Positions 10,324 through 20,710 of a stretch of DNA of 64,000 nt are shown piece after piece; the stretch's first letter is position 1, and each line of letters starts with the position of its first letter. The stretch lies in the NCBI GenBank assembly GCA_037833965.1, contig AP031356.1, positions 6,780,501 to 6,844,500 of the forward strand. Direction: 5' to 3'. A program made the translations under genes and the position numbers. This stretch comes from Marchantia polymorpha subsp. ruderalis. Taxonomy: Eukaryota > Streptophyta > Marchantiopsida > Marchantiales > Marchantiaceae. The notes under the pieces are model-generated. The model was not told the DNA's origin, searched no databases, and worked only from the letters and a program-made list of their open reading frames with translations.

Positions 10324-11431
10324 ATGCTGTTGACTCGTCTTGACATGCTAGGTTATGCTATTTTGCAGGACAAATGTTACGAATATTTCCCGTCTGAATT
10401 GGATATGCCAGTACGGTACGGACGACTCATTGTCACCAACAAGTTCGTTGGGAGCATGGCGAATCATTCTATCGTCAAAAGGGTGTTCGAAGTCCGAATG
10501 ATGACTGATGTACGTTCATTAAAGTTCCTGTCCTTAGTAGAACTTTTCTTACTGGACCTGTTTTCTGCTTTCTGTAGTCCATGTTTTCTTACTTGTCGGT
10601 TATCACCTGCCGGGGAGATGGTTTTCAAAAATTGATATGCAGCAGAAGTCGTTCGAGTGAATGTTGCTCATCAGGCTGATGACATGTGTCTTTTGCAGCC
10701 CGAGGCTCCACCACACTACGTCCTGCACCTAGAATATTTCGAGTGGCCTGACTTTCGTGTACCGAGCACAACTGTATCACTCCGAGAGATGATGAGAAGT
10801 TTGCAGTTCATACCAGTGGATGCCGGTCCATTTGTCGTCCATTGCAGGTTTGTCCTTACTTTCCAGGAGGATGAAACCGTCATCGTGCTTCAACGGGCAT
10901 GTCTTCTTGTGTGTGTTTCATGTTTTGTTGTCGAGGATTAAGCGAAGTTGCAATTCGGTGTGCCGGATTTTGTGGATCTTTTCCAGTCTATCGAGTTACT
11001 ACTACTGGCTGATTGGTGGTCTTGATATCTTTCAGTGCAGGTATAGGTAGAACCGGCACGTACTGCGTAATAGATCACACATTACGGCGAATTCTCAACG
11101 GTGATCTAACAGCAGTTGACGTATGCCAAACTCTTAGAACCTTTAGGAAACAACGATACGGCATGGTGCAAACTAGGGTAAGTTTGAAATCGATATCTTA
11201 CGTTCGAACGTGTGAGTCAGATCGTTTGGAGATTCTTACCTTTTCTCTGCTCTTCTTATGTATTGGATCGATACGCCACATCTGGAAAACTGACATCCCA
11301 TGTTGGTGGTACTCTTTTAGGATCAATTTCGCTTCTGCTATGACGCCGTCTGCGATGAACTTGAAGACATGATTTCCCATTCCCAAAATTCCACCCAGCA
11401 TTCCTTCAAGGCAGCTGTAAACTCGCGCTGA
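10324..11431 (+). pseudogene. 5'-truncated protein tyrosine phosphatase (plant PTP1-like)
   Basis: Four exons fit: 10324-10509 (alternative acceptor giving 10369), 10699-10847, 11036-11177 and 11321-11431 (TGA). All have GT/AG borders and compatible phases. Joined through the intron at 10848, they give the P-loop HCSAGIGRTG, the signature of classical cysteine-dependent tyrosine phosphatases. Upstream is the general-acid WPD of the WPD loop (EYFEWPDFRVP), and downstream are FRKQRYGMVQT and the Q-loop region. The C-terminal half of the PTP domain is therefore complete. The N-terminal half (phosphotyrosine-recognition loop and earlier strands) is not present upstream, where sequence switches to duplicated U6-flank DNA. 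I call it truncated and probably non-functional. A distant 5' exon on the far side of 8 kb is unlikely because the LEA-like gene lies there. Confidence 0.75.
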
Positions 11432-13139
11432 GTGAGCCCTGAGCATGCAACGTAAGCACCCTTGTCATGTTATGGAAATCCAAGTGGTCCGATGTCCATA
11501 AGATCTGCTCGGAGTCAATCATGCAGTCGCTTAAGAAAGCTCGTGAGCCCCAACTTGCGACAGGTTTAACTCAGTGCGTGGATGATCGGCCATCTTCGTC
11601 GTCTTTCAATTTGGATCTTAGCAACTCTGATCTGGAGCAAAGTATCATTGGGCAACAGTTCTGCTGCAGTGCTGTTGTAGAAAATCACTCATTGTGATAG
11701 ACGGTCATCAGTGGTTAAAAGCTCCCTGCAAGAGCTTACAGAAAACCATTCAAGATATGTTAATTGTCTTATAAGGACGAAATACTTGAATTGCGATGTA
11801 TAAGTGAGGTCTAATACAGGGCACCGTTATTTGCACGGTGAACCTTCTCTCATACAGTAGTTTATTTAGAAGTGGAAGCTAGATTTTTCTTCAAGAAGCT
11901 TCATGTTGAAGGATTGCCAGGCAATCAGTTTCTCAAGCTAGCTTGAGCTGGAGCAGCTCCTCGGTCACCTTAGTTTGAAGTCCACGGCGTTGCAGTGCTT
12001 TTCATGCACGCTGTTCTGAATAGTTCAGCTCGTCCTTTTTCACTCGCCAAATTTGGTATCCAGAAGTAGTCTGGTCTACACGTTTGGCTCTCACAAAAGC
12101 CGTCCTGTTCATTTTGGGAACTGGACTGGACAGAAAAAATCCGATCATATTTAAGCATCACGGAGTTGTGTCAGCCGCATTGTATTCTCTGCCAGAATCC
12201 AGTGTATGAGATGCGTATGGAGTGTAATGCAGTCGACTGTGTATCTGAATGCTTCAATCGTTTCGTTGTGCAATTTATCTCTTCTTCCCTTACCACTGGC
12301 GCTTTCTAAATGTGTGCCAATCTCCCATAGCACATCGTTCTTGTGATCCTTTGGTCACAAAAACGGCTGGTTTGACAATTTCGCCATTTACAGAAAGGCA
12401 TATCGAGAGCAACTTCGCACGAGGTCACGTAAACCGACACGACGAAATGATATGCCCTTTTGGCTACGAGGTTTTGACTAATGTAAAGATTTGTACGGTT
12501 ACAATCGTAGCTCTGCATGAGACTTTTAGAAAAAGTACCTCTGACTACTTCAAATGACAACCTGTAATGTAGTTACTGGAAAATTAGCCCGTGAGCACCT
12601 GGATGAAAGTACTGCTCTGGACAATTTGAAAGACGGAAGAAGGGACCGCCGCAGATTGTGGCCGAAATCCTGCACACAGATCCCTGGATACCCTTGACAA
12701 GCACGATTTACATCAGAACTGACTGTTCAGCAAGCCAACCTCTAAACTCTTCCGACCCCCATCGACTGTGAGTCTTCTTTTGAGAACGTCACGGCCGAGA
12801 TTGATATAAAAAAGGATGGCTCCTCCCATAACCTGTACAACTATCAATATTCTTTATGGATATTATATTCATAGTTGTACATATTTATTATTGTACTATA
12901 TCATCCTAATAACTAAATAGAACATTTCATAACTCAGAACTTAAAAATCTTATTCATTATCAATATTGAAATATCCAAATTACAAGCAAAAAGAATGGGT
13001 ATTCCCATCAAGCTTAAATATCCATCACCTAGAAATCAGTGCGCATTATATACCATAAAGTCCGCAATTTCCCCACTTCAAACTATATGTTTGAGTACAA
13101 TAATTTACAGCGTTAAACTTAATCATCTTTATTCAGCAA
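11432..13139. other. Phosphatase 3' region and intergenic DNA
   Basis: It holds the probable 3' flank of the phosphatase and several overlapping open frames on both strands (11467-11697 plus, 12306-12560 minus and others) without recognised motifs. From about 12830 it becomes AT-rich. Confidence 0.4.
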
Positions 13140-13249
13140 ATAAAATAAAGCTACGAGTCCTTTGAGTTCTGATGCGGCTACAGAAATCAAGCAAAACAGT
13201 CCACGTTGCATTTGCGCTCAAGCTCGACAGGTCATATTACAAAATGAAA
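13140..13249 (-). repeat. Partial extra copy D of the U6-flank segment
   Basis: On the minus strand this repeats the block containing gacctgtcgagcttgagcgcaaatg through ctcaaaggactcgtag. The same block occurs at 13800-13920, 15155-15255 and 8950-9050. It directly abuts the truncated end of copy B, which suggests a break and re-joining between copies. Confidence 0.65.
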
Positions 13250-14049
13250 TGATTTTTGAATATCTCTGCTAAATATTAAAAAAGTTGAAATAGTGATCAT
13301 TGGTACAAAGTTCACAACCAATGTATGTAAACAGTGAAAATTTACACTCTTTTGAAATCAATTTACCTCTAACTCAATTTCAAGAATAAAACTAAATTCA
13401 AACATACAACTTATATATAGGAGAAAGCATTAGCAAGTTTCAAAAACAAAAATAAGAAGTATAGCCCAAAATCAATAATTAGACTAACACTAAAATTATA
13501 AATTGGTAGAATTATTCATTCCTCAAATTACAAACATTCAATTCAATTCTTTTTCTGATCTGAATCAGCTATCAAGAATCGTCAAGATGTAGAAGAAAAT
13601 TGATTGTCTAAAATATTGCTTATTCTTAAACCTAAAGACTTGGGTCACCTTAGCCCCAACCAAAGCCTCCCTCCCCCACATGAACGCACTTACAGATATC
13701 ATACTTGTGAAGGATGGTTTCAGTTGGTTTAAGTGCAATGCGTTATTTCGCCAAAAATAAAATCCCGTTGATTCACCTTTCAGCTTCATGCAGAATTCAA
13801 CCGAAAATACCAATCCTACGAGTCCTTTGAGTTCTGATGCGCCAACAGAAATCAAGCAAAACAGTCCACATTGCATTTGCGCTGAAGCTCGACAGGTCCC
13901 ATTACAAAATGAAAATTTGGACAGGAATGGAAAACCCGAAGAGCAGACGTGGGTCCAAAGTAATAAGGGCGAACAATGGCGTGGGTGAATGACGATGAGA
14001 TTGGGAAGGGACTTGGCGACGCTGGAGAAGAGGGGAAGGGAATGCGAAA

Positions 14050-14099
14050 AAAATTTGGACCATTTCTCGATTTGTGCGTGTCATCCTTGCGCAGGGGCC

Positions 14100-14131
<32 letters not shown>

Positions 14132-14151
14132 TCGGATGTCCCCGAAGGGAC
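14050..14151 (-). ncRNA. U6: U6 spliceosomal snRNA (copy B)
   Basis: On the minus strand the RNA starts GTCCCTTCGGGGACATCCG, contains the ACAGAGA box (5' splice-site pairing) and the AGATTAGCATGGCCCC region that pairs with U4/U2, and ends GGTCCAAA followed by a run of seven T. That run is a Pol III terminator (14047-14053). The internal CACAAATCGAG matches the usual plant sequence. TATATATA lies about 30 bp upstream. With a full body, promoter element and terminator, it looks functional. U6 is the catalytic snRNA of the spliceosome. Confidence 0.95.
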
Positions 14152-14173
14152 GAGAGGGGAGGTGCAGCTGCGG

Positions 14174-14181
14174 TATATATA
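14174..14181 (-). promoter_or_regulatory. TATA box of U6 copy B
   Basis: TATATATA with its near edge 23 bp and far edge 30 bp upstream of the U6 start at 14151, the spacing used by plant Pol III U6 promoters. I did not find an exact angiosperm-type upstream sequence element (RTCCCACATCG) in the 40 bp further upstream. Confidence 0.8.
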
Positions 14182-14469
14182 CGCGTAAAGCTGGAGATTA
14201 CAATACTTATGCCATTAATGCGCGGATGCAACACACGTGGCGCGCTCGAGGACCGCCTCCAGTGGTACTGGAAGTGAGGTCTGGTCTCAGCCCGCGTCAG
14301 TTTAGAAAAGGAAAGCCAGGATGCCGGTACTCTTCTTGCTCACACTCCAAACCCTTAATCTGCTTCCTCATCCCGTAACGTGGGACCTTGAGAAACCGAC
14401 CAAACCGGTCGTGCTCTCGTGCCTCAAGCCTTTACACGGTTGACACTGTACGAAGGCCGCATCCGCCAT

Positions 14470-14498
14470 GCTCGAGATCACGCATGCGGATCTCGAGC
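14470..14498. repeat. Inverted repeat GCTCGAGATC / GATCTCGAGC
   Basis: Ten-bp perfect arms (14470-14479 and 14489-14498) around acgcatgcg, which itself contains GCATGC. A related word, gcatgcgtgatctcgagc, recurs at about 14566-14583. It sits midway between the divergent U6 genes. Confidence 0.6.
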
Positions 14499-14677
14499 AA
14501 AACGCATGTAAAATACGCAATAAATAACAAGGAATAAATTTATACTTATACATTTTATATCAAGGCATGCGTGATCTCGAGCAAAACGCAATGCCTCAAG
14601 AATTAATCCATGAGGCCTTGCATCTACGAAAAATACGCTTCATCCTCGATTTTCTTGAAAGAATTTGCATACGTGTT

Positions 14678-14715
14678 TAAAAGCATGCGACTTCAAACGA
14701 AGTCGCATGCTTTTA
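14678..14715. repeat. Perfect 17-bp hairpin between the U6 genes
   Basis: The arm 14678-14694 (TAAAAGCATGCGACTTC) pairs perfectly with 14699-14715 around the loop AAAC. The stem ends in A/T runs. The context is the spacer of the U6 inverted repeat. Confidence 0.75.
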
Positions 14716-14880
14716 TCGACCTCGAGCTTCGTGTTCAGACCTGTACAGGAGATTGAGAGACGCCCGGGGAAAAGGAAGAGACCAAGTAGCCAGAGGCCTC
14801 ATGAGGCGATCCCCGAGAGCGCCACGTGTGTTGCATCCGCGCATTAATGGCATAAGTATTGTAATCTCCAGCTTTACGCG

Positions 14881-14888
14881 TATATATA
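14881..14888 (+). promoter_or_regulatory. TATA box of U6 copy C
   Basis: TATATATA beginning 30 bp upstream of the U6 start at 14911, a mirror image of copy B. The upstream words gcattaatggcataagtattgtaat are shared by both copies and are candidates for the distal Pol III element. Confidence 0.8.
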
Positions 14889-14910
14889 CCCCAGGTGCAC
14901 CTCCCCTCTC

Positions 14911-14930
14911 GTCCCTTCGGGGACATCCGA

Positions 14931-14962
<32 letters not shown>

Positions 14963-15012
14963 GGCCCCTGCGCAAGGATGACACGCACGAATCGAGAAAT
15001 GGTCCAAATTTT
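14911..15012 (+). ncRNA. U6: U6 spliceosomal snRNA (copy C)
   Basis: The full U6 body starts GTCCCTTCGGGGACATCCG and carries ACAGAGA and GATTAGCATGGCCCC. It ends GGTCCAAA followed by a run of seven T (15009-15015) as the Pol III terminator. It differs from copy B by one visible substitution near the 3' end (CACGAATCGAG in place of CACAAATCGAG), outside the ACAGAGA box and catalytic stem. With its TATA box at the correct distance it is probably expressible. It is divergent from copy B, with starts 760 bp apart. Confidence 0.93.
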
Positions 15013-15815
15013 TTTCGCATTCCCTTCCCCTCTTCTCCAGCGTCGCCAAGTCCCTTCCCAATCTCATCGTCATTCACCCACGCCATTGTTCGCCCTTATT
15101 ACTTTGGTCCCACGTCTGCTCTTCGGGTTTTCCATCCCTGTCCAACTTTCCATTTTGTAATGGGACCTGTCGAGCTTCAGCGCAAATGCAATGTGGACTG
15201 TTTTGCTTGATTTCTGTAGGCGCATCAGAACTCAAAGGACTCGTAGGATTAGTATTTTCGGTTGAATTCTGCATAAAGCTGAAAGGTGAATCAACGGGAT
15301 TTTATTTTTGGCGAAATAACGCATTGCACTTAAACCAACTGAAACCATCCTTCACAAGTATGATATCTGTAAGTGCGTTCATGTTGGGGAGGGAGGCTTT
15401 GGTTGGGGCTAAGGTGACCCAAGTCTTTAGGTTTAAGAATAAGCAATAATTTAGACAATCAATTTTCTTCTACATCTTGACGATTCTTGATAGCTGATTC
15501 AGATCAGAAAAAGAATTGAATTGAATGTTTGTAATTTGAGGAATGAATAATTCTACCAATTTATAATTCTAGTGTTAGTCTAATTATTGATTTTGGGCTA
15601 TACTTCTTATTTTTTATTTTTGAAACTTGCTAATGTTTTCTCCTATATATAAGTTGTATGTTTGAATTTAGTTTTATTCTTGAAATTGAGTTAGAGGTAA
15701 ATTGATTTCAAAACAGTGTAAATTTTCACTGTTTACATACATTGGTTTTGAACTTTGTACCAATGATCACTATTTCAACTTTTTTAATATTTAGGAGAGA
15801 TATCGAAATCTGATA

Positions 15816-16400
15816 AGAGGAAAAGCAGAAATTTAAATGACAAGGTAAGAAAGATATGATTACATCGTTAAAAAATTAGACCAAGTGATTACCTTAGCGC
15901 GTTTTTTAAGGTGAAATGTAGATCTCGTGCATGTTTAGAGTGTTGTAATGAATCAGCTAATTTCCTCAAGGGCCTAACCCTTCAAGATCTAAGTTAAGAT
16001 CTTTCTGGGCTTTACGAAGAAAGGATCGAAGTGTCTTCTGGACACGGACACGAAGAACAAGGTACCCTCCGTAAACGAAGGGCCAATTCTTTAGCCTTTT
16101 CAAGCCTCTAATGGAAGTCAGGCCAAGACAAACAAACAAGCTCTTCACTCGTCGTCGTGTGAATGCGAACAGACAGGATACATCTTTCTAATTTGATTAA
16201 AAAAAGATGTCCTGCCTTGGAGTTCGGTTCAATTAAACGAATTTTGATTGCGGAGTGAAGAATCAAAGTGTGTGTACGTAATCAAATTTATGGAATTACA
16301 TTAGCTAACACGAAATTGATACAGCGGTTATTTATTTTCTTACCGAAGTGCATTTCTAATATACTCTTTCAAAAATATCTTAAAATATCAATAAGAGCTG
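15816..16400 (+). repeat. Distal part of copy C, shared only with copy A
   Basis: Matches 9600-10190 (caaggtaagaaagatatgattac, the gggcctaacccttcaagatc block, ggttcaatt-aacga). Small open frames here have no family resemblance. Confidence 0.7.
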
Positions 16401-18501
16401 TGATGATTTTAATAGTGTTGGACTTACAAGTTGATTGAAATATAATGTGTAGTTGAAAAAGTCATGGAATTCAAAGGATTTCAAAGATGTGTTTGAAGCA
16501 TGTGAAATGTTTTTGTTCTTTGAAAACACATTACGATAAGACAGAAATTATACTCAAAGATCGGTTAGCATTTAACTATCCAATCCATGGATGTAACAAG
16601 CTTCCTAACAAATAGACGGATGAGGAAGTAAAGAGAGTTCGATATACAGAGGGTATACAAATAATCGTATCGCTCCCAATCATTACAAGAGAAGCAATAT
16701 CCGATTACATTGGTAGATCTGAAGCTCAGTTTGATATGGATGTGGAGGTGCCAGCGAGGATGTAAACTTTGGCCACAAAAAGATGTGACTAGTTTCCAAA
16801 GGGGTTACACAACGGGAAATCTTAGGGAACCAAGGAATGGAAAATGCAATTGTACGAGGCGTTGATTTGAGATTCAAAGGAAACAATTAGGCTACATGCT
16901 CGAAATTTCAAGGATTACATGAGTTTACATTTCAAGAAATGTGGAATAGGATTGTGGTATTTCTGACTTGCAAGTGCTCAGTGTTGAAGCCGCAAACCTT
17001 AATTACAATACGAAGAATAGATTTAATGGACTGTAGTCGCTCAACTGCATGTATGGCCTCTTCGCCCTGTGATTGGTTTGTTAATCTGGAACGAACATCA
17101 CAACGAACCCTTACGACGTCAATGTCAATCTGGACCTTCCGTTGCACTCCCATGACATTACAACTTGAGGTCCACATCGGCGCCGTGACGATGTTGTGAG
17201 CTTTGGTCGATACTGTACTTCCCTTTGGTGGTCTGTCACGCAAGTCTCGCAAAACGATCGATCGATGGAGTTTGGCACATTTGGAGGACGATCATCGGCT
17301 GGAAGCAGTCCATGCAGGTCATTGTCTGCTCGCCTGTGTAAAGCACATGGCAATTGCAATTGGCGATCCTTGGTTTCAGTCAGCCCCAGAGTCGAGTTAC
17401 TTCTGGACAAGTCATCAACTGATAGCCAATATAAGAGAGGGGATGGCATCCTCCTCCGCATCACGGTGATCAGATTTCTTCCTTCAGCCTTGAGAGCCTT
17501 CGATTGGTTGGCAGTTTGAGGAAGAAGGCACAACATGAATATAATACTCGTAGTAATGAACTCAAGTCATATTATACTGATTTCGTTACCCCAGACGGTG
17601 TAATACAGACAGGCGATGATTGTATCGGCGGCACGAATGGCCGACGAGAAATCTTTTCTACCTAAAAGTGCAACTAACTAACATCCGCGAAGTGGAATCA
17701 TCGGGAATTGGGTGAACGACCCTGGGATTTTTCTCGAGCAACGCCTGAAGAGCCTTCCGGCGAACCTCCATAGCTAATCCTGAGACGTCAAGCCCTGTTT
17801 CCCCTGATAACACCGGAGAGAGTCCATGTTGGAGCTACAATGGGCCAGCCTTTGCAATGGCGCTCCCTAGCAGCTGCAATTGAGCTCATCTCTTTCCACA
17901 GTCGCTGCCTCTCCTGTCGAAGAAGCATAGCTTCGATCTCATTCGACTTCTAAAGATACACGCCCTCGCTTTCGCATCGGCGAATTGTTTATGCTGTATT
18001 GACTTCTATACACTAAGGTTTGCGGGTACCTCATGATACTAATTTCTGTACGAGCCAAGCTCCTCTGCAGTCAAGTGAGAGGGACCGCCTGTACAGCCTC
18101 TTGCTCGATCGCAGGTAGCACTGGAACACTGAAGTCGCGTGAGAAACTTGCTGGAACTTGCCCCTGCGAGGCAAACACAATAAGGTGATGAAGTCCTGGC
18201 AATACCGGAGCAATCGGTCTGAGACTGGTCTTCGTAACACTGTCGAACAAGATGAAGCATGAAAAAGCTGTTGGTAGTAAAGTTTGACATCTTTCGTCGA
18301 GTACAATTCGGACAGCAGAAAGTGACAAATGTGGCAATTATGTAACTATGTAATCTTTGATAAAGTCTTAAGAATAACACTTAGATCCCTTGCGAGTCAG
18401 TAGGTACAACTACATCAGATAGTTTAGGAATATGTGCGAATGGCTCACGTGGTGGGAAAGGGCTCGGATTCCAGTCCGAAATCACCGTAACTTGACATAA
18501 T
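16401..18501. other. Gene-poor stretch with unassigned open frames
   Basis: Overlapping open frames occur on both strands at 16932-17536 (up to 141 codons on the minus strand) and 18031-18380 (three minus-strand frames). No domain, splice pattern or consistent frame lets me call a gene. These may be decayed genes or transposon remnants. Confidence 0.35.
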
Positions 18502-18861
18502 TTAAACCTTAGAAGCTTTTGGACGGAACCTTACCAGAAGCTTTCTCGATCTCGACTGACTGTCTCCATACATGGAGCGTGGCTTCTGACCCAGATGTGG
18601 GCCTCGGTTGGCTCCGTGATTGTAACTTTGTTTATAGCTCTGCTTGTAGGCCGCTCCGTCGCTGCTAGAAAACCTCGGTAGATGAGAGAATTGGTCGACA
18701 GCCATGAAGACAACCGTCAACAGCAGGGAGCATGAGACAAAGAAGAAGAGTCTCCGAAATCTCATCATTCCACGACAGCATTCACCGTTCGCTTTGCAGG
18801 ATGCACCACTTTGCGAACCACCCCTCGCAACCCTTCCCACTGGTATACTCGCAATCTCCAT
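18502..18861 (-). CDS. Possible small single-pass membrane protein, unrecognised
   Basis: A 119-codon frame on the minus strand. A basic segment (MMRFRR) precedes a hydrophobic stretch, LFFFVSCSLLLTVVFMAV, at about residues 38-55. The rest is polar, with tandem KQSYKQSY and a basic C-terminus. Started at the internal Met-Met, the hydrophobic stretch would act as a signal peptide or N-terminal anchor. A good donor-like sequence (CTG|GTAAGG) lies near the end, so this could be a first exon, but I could not find a matching second exon. No family is recognised. Sequence upstream becomes GC-rich, as upstream of other genes in this window. Confidence 0.3.
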   Translation of the reverse strand: MEIASIPVGRVARGGSQSGASCKANGECCRGMMRFRRLFFFVSCSLLLTVVFMAVDQFSHLPRFSSSDGAAYKQSYKQSYNHGANRGPHLGQKPRSMYGDSQSRSRKLLVRFRPKASKV

Positions 18862-19559
18862 CGCTGTGTAAATTCCTCGATCAGCTCAGCACTTCTGCAC
18901 ACGATTACATTCTGTGAGTGGCAGGCAGTTTCGCTTCTAGTGCACAGTTGGGCTGAACAAATAAATAGCCCATCCCCTTTCTCACTCTCCCACTCTCATT
19001 TAATACCACAATCACTAAATTAACTCAACCAATCACTGTGGGGCCAAATTAGACAGCGACCGCGTCAGACCCGCAGCAATTGCCACGTACAGGCCCGACA
19101 ACAGAAGCACGAGAAACCAGCGTTATTAAGGCGAGAATGTTAATCGGTGCTCATCGCCTTGGCAAGAACCAATTGTAGGCTCAGACCGATTGCGCAATTC
19201 CGTCGAGTCTGCCCGATGGACAGAAATGATGAAAAGTGCGACCAGAATATAACAGAATCATATCTCGGAGACAGGAGAGGAGCATGGCGTGCAGACTGCT
19301 GTTGCTGTTACCACTCACTTGCACTTCGACCAACTCCATGCATGTTCCGACACCATGAAGAACAAATCAACACGCAAATATCACACCCCCGACTCAATAA
19401 TGCTATCCACTCTGACTGACAGACACCCAATGCCCGACCTGCTTGCATTCTCTTCAATATATCGCGAGGGAGAGAGGAGATGGCGATAGGCTCGATGGTT
19501 TCAGCGCCAGAGACGTTGTGTATTCAACGTACGAGTGAGTCGATGTCCATGAGGACGAC

Positions 19560-20710
19560 GTTGCTGTGCCAGTTCGACTTCGACTTGGATCCAACGGATG
19601 CTCAATCTGGATAACCTTGCCTACGCTCCTCCAACGTCTAACCCCCGCCCGCCCGCGCATGCGCTCGACGGCGACCTCGAGCGAAGGTCGAGCATTACGC
19701 GCTCCGAATTCCGGATCTCCCGACGGCGGCCGGGGCCCGAGAACGGCCGCTGCAATCTCCCGACGACTGCGGCCCGCGAAGCTCTCTGTCGCCCGGAGAG
19801 ATGCCAAGAAGACGAAGACGAAGAAGATCGCGGACCCGTTAAAACCCCGAAACGCCGGAAGACAACAACGACGACGACGAAGAAGAAGAAGGGCTCACCC
19901 TCGACAACGTTCCGCTCTAGCCAGATCTCGGCTTCCGGCCTCGCCGGCCACTAATTCGCTCCCTCCGCCTCGCGTCCCGCCGGGCGTTCCATCGCTCGAG
20001 CGCTCGAAATTCGGCAGCGCCTAAACGTTCGTCTCCCGCGCCACGCGCCCACGGTCGTCGAAGAAAGACCGAGAGAAAGTCAGACCGGCGGATGGCCAGA
20101 AGACGACAAAGAAGAGGCGGAGGAGAGAAGGCGAGCGGGAGAAGAGATGGGACACGCACACGGACAGGGTCAGGGACAGGGACACGGGGCTCGGGACGGG
20201 ACTGCGGATGATGGGACGGCGGCCGAGTTCCAATGATTGGGAGGCCAGAGAGAGGGATCGAAGGGCTTGCTCTGCGGGCCTGTCCCTCTCCCTGTCCCTC
20301 TCGCGCTCTTCGCTTCTCTTCCGCTGCTCGTGCGCGCTCGCTGCTCTGTCAGAGGGCCGAGCGTGAGCGCCAGAGTCCGGTCCCTGACATCTCTTCCCGG
20401 TCCGACCGAGCCAGACTTCTCCGACCGCCCTGCGGTGAAAACGCAACCCTCCCTCCCGGCTTCAAGGCGGCCGTACGTTCGGCGTCCAGTCCAACCGCGA
20501 CCGCATATTCCAGTTCAGTGAACGTGGCTGTTGCGTGCGGGACACGTGTCCAGGGCCGAATGGAGGAAACCCGCCCGGAAACGGATTACACGTTACCAGA
20601 CACCCCGATGGAACAACCTGCTTCGGTTTACGGCAGGTTTCCCGGTGAGGAGGAACGGGTGAATGCATGCGGTCTTGCGGTAAAGGTGAGGTTGGAAGGG
20701 TGTTAGATCG
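19560..20710. other. GC-rich block, possible promoter or leader region
   Basis: Visibly GC- and CpG-rich with long overlapping open frames on both strands, caused by low AT content. Similar blocks precede the xylanase, GRAM, SUFD and rhomboid genes. By analogy it may be a promoter or untranslated first exon, either for the minus-strand ORF at 18861 or for a plus-strand transcript. A potential plus-strand start at 20561 leads to a donor-like AAG|GTGAGG near 20688, but no downstream exon is seen. Confidence 0.35.

Larger units (their letters stand above)
13250..14235 (-). repeat. Inverted-repeat arm B (with U6)
   Basis: About 1 kb, nearly identical to the reverse complement of 14830-15815. The arm runs from just upstream of the U6 TATA box (to the acacacgtggcgc words) through U6 into its 3' flank. 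Homology stops sharply near 13258, where copy D begins. Confidence 0.85.
14830..15815 (+). repeat. Inverted-repeat arm C (with U6)
   Basis: Mirror of arm B. Beyond 15815 the copy continues to about 16400 with homology to copy A (8790-10190) but not to B, so B is the truncated one. The arm includes promoter, U6 and about 0.8 kb of 3' flank. Confidence 0.85.

Noticed and set aside
18430-18480. A tRNA-like ggctcggattccagtccgaaat segment
   Set aside because: No complete cloverleaf can be folded: acceptor and anticodon stems do not pair.
19454-20706. Long open frames of up to 157 codons on both strands
   Set aside because: They overlap on opposite strands in GC-rich DNA, are Arg/Ser/Pro low-complexity and show no domain. 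They are probably composition artefacts.
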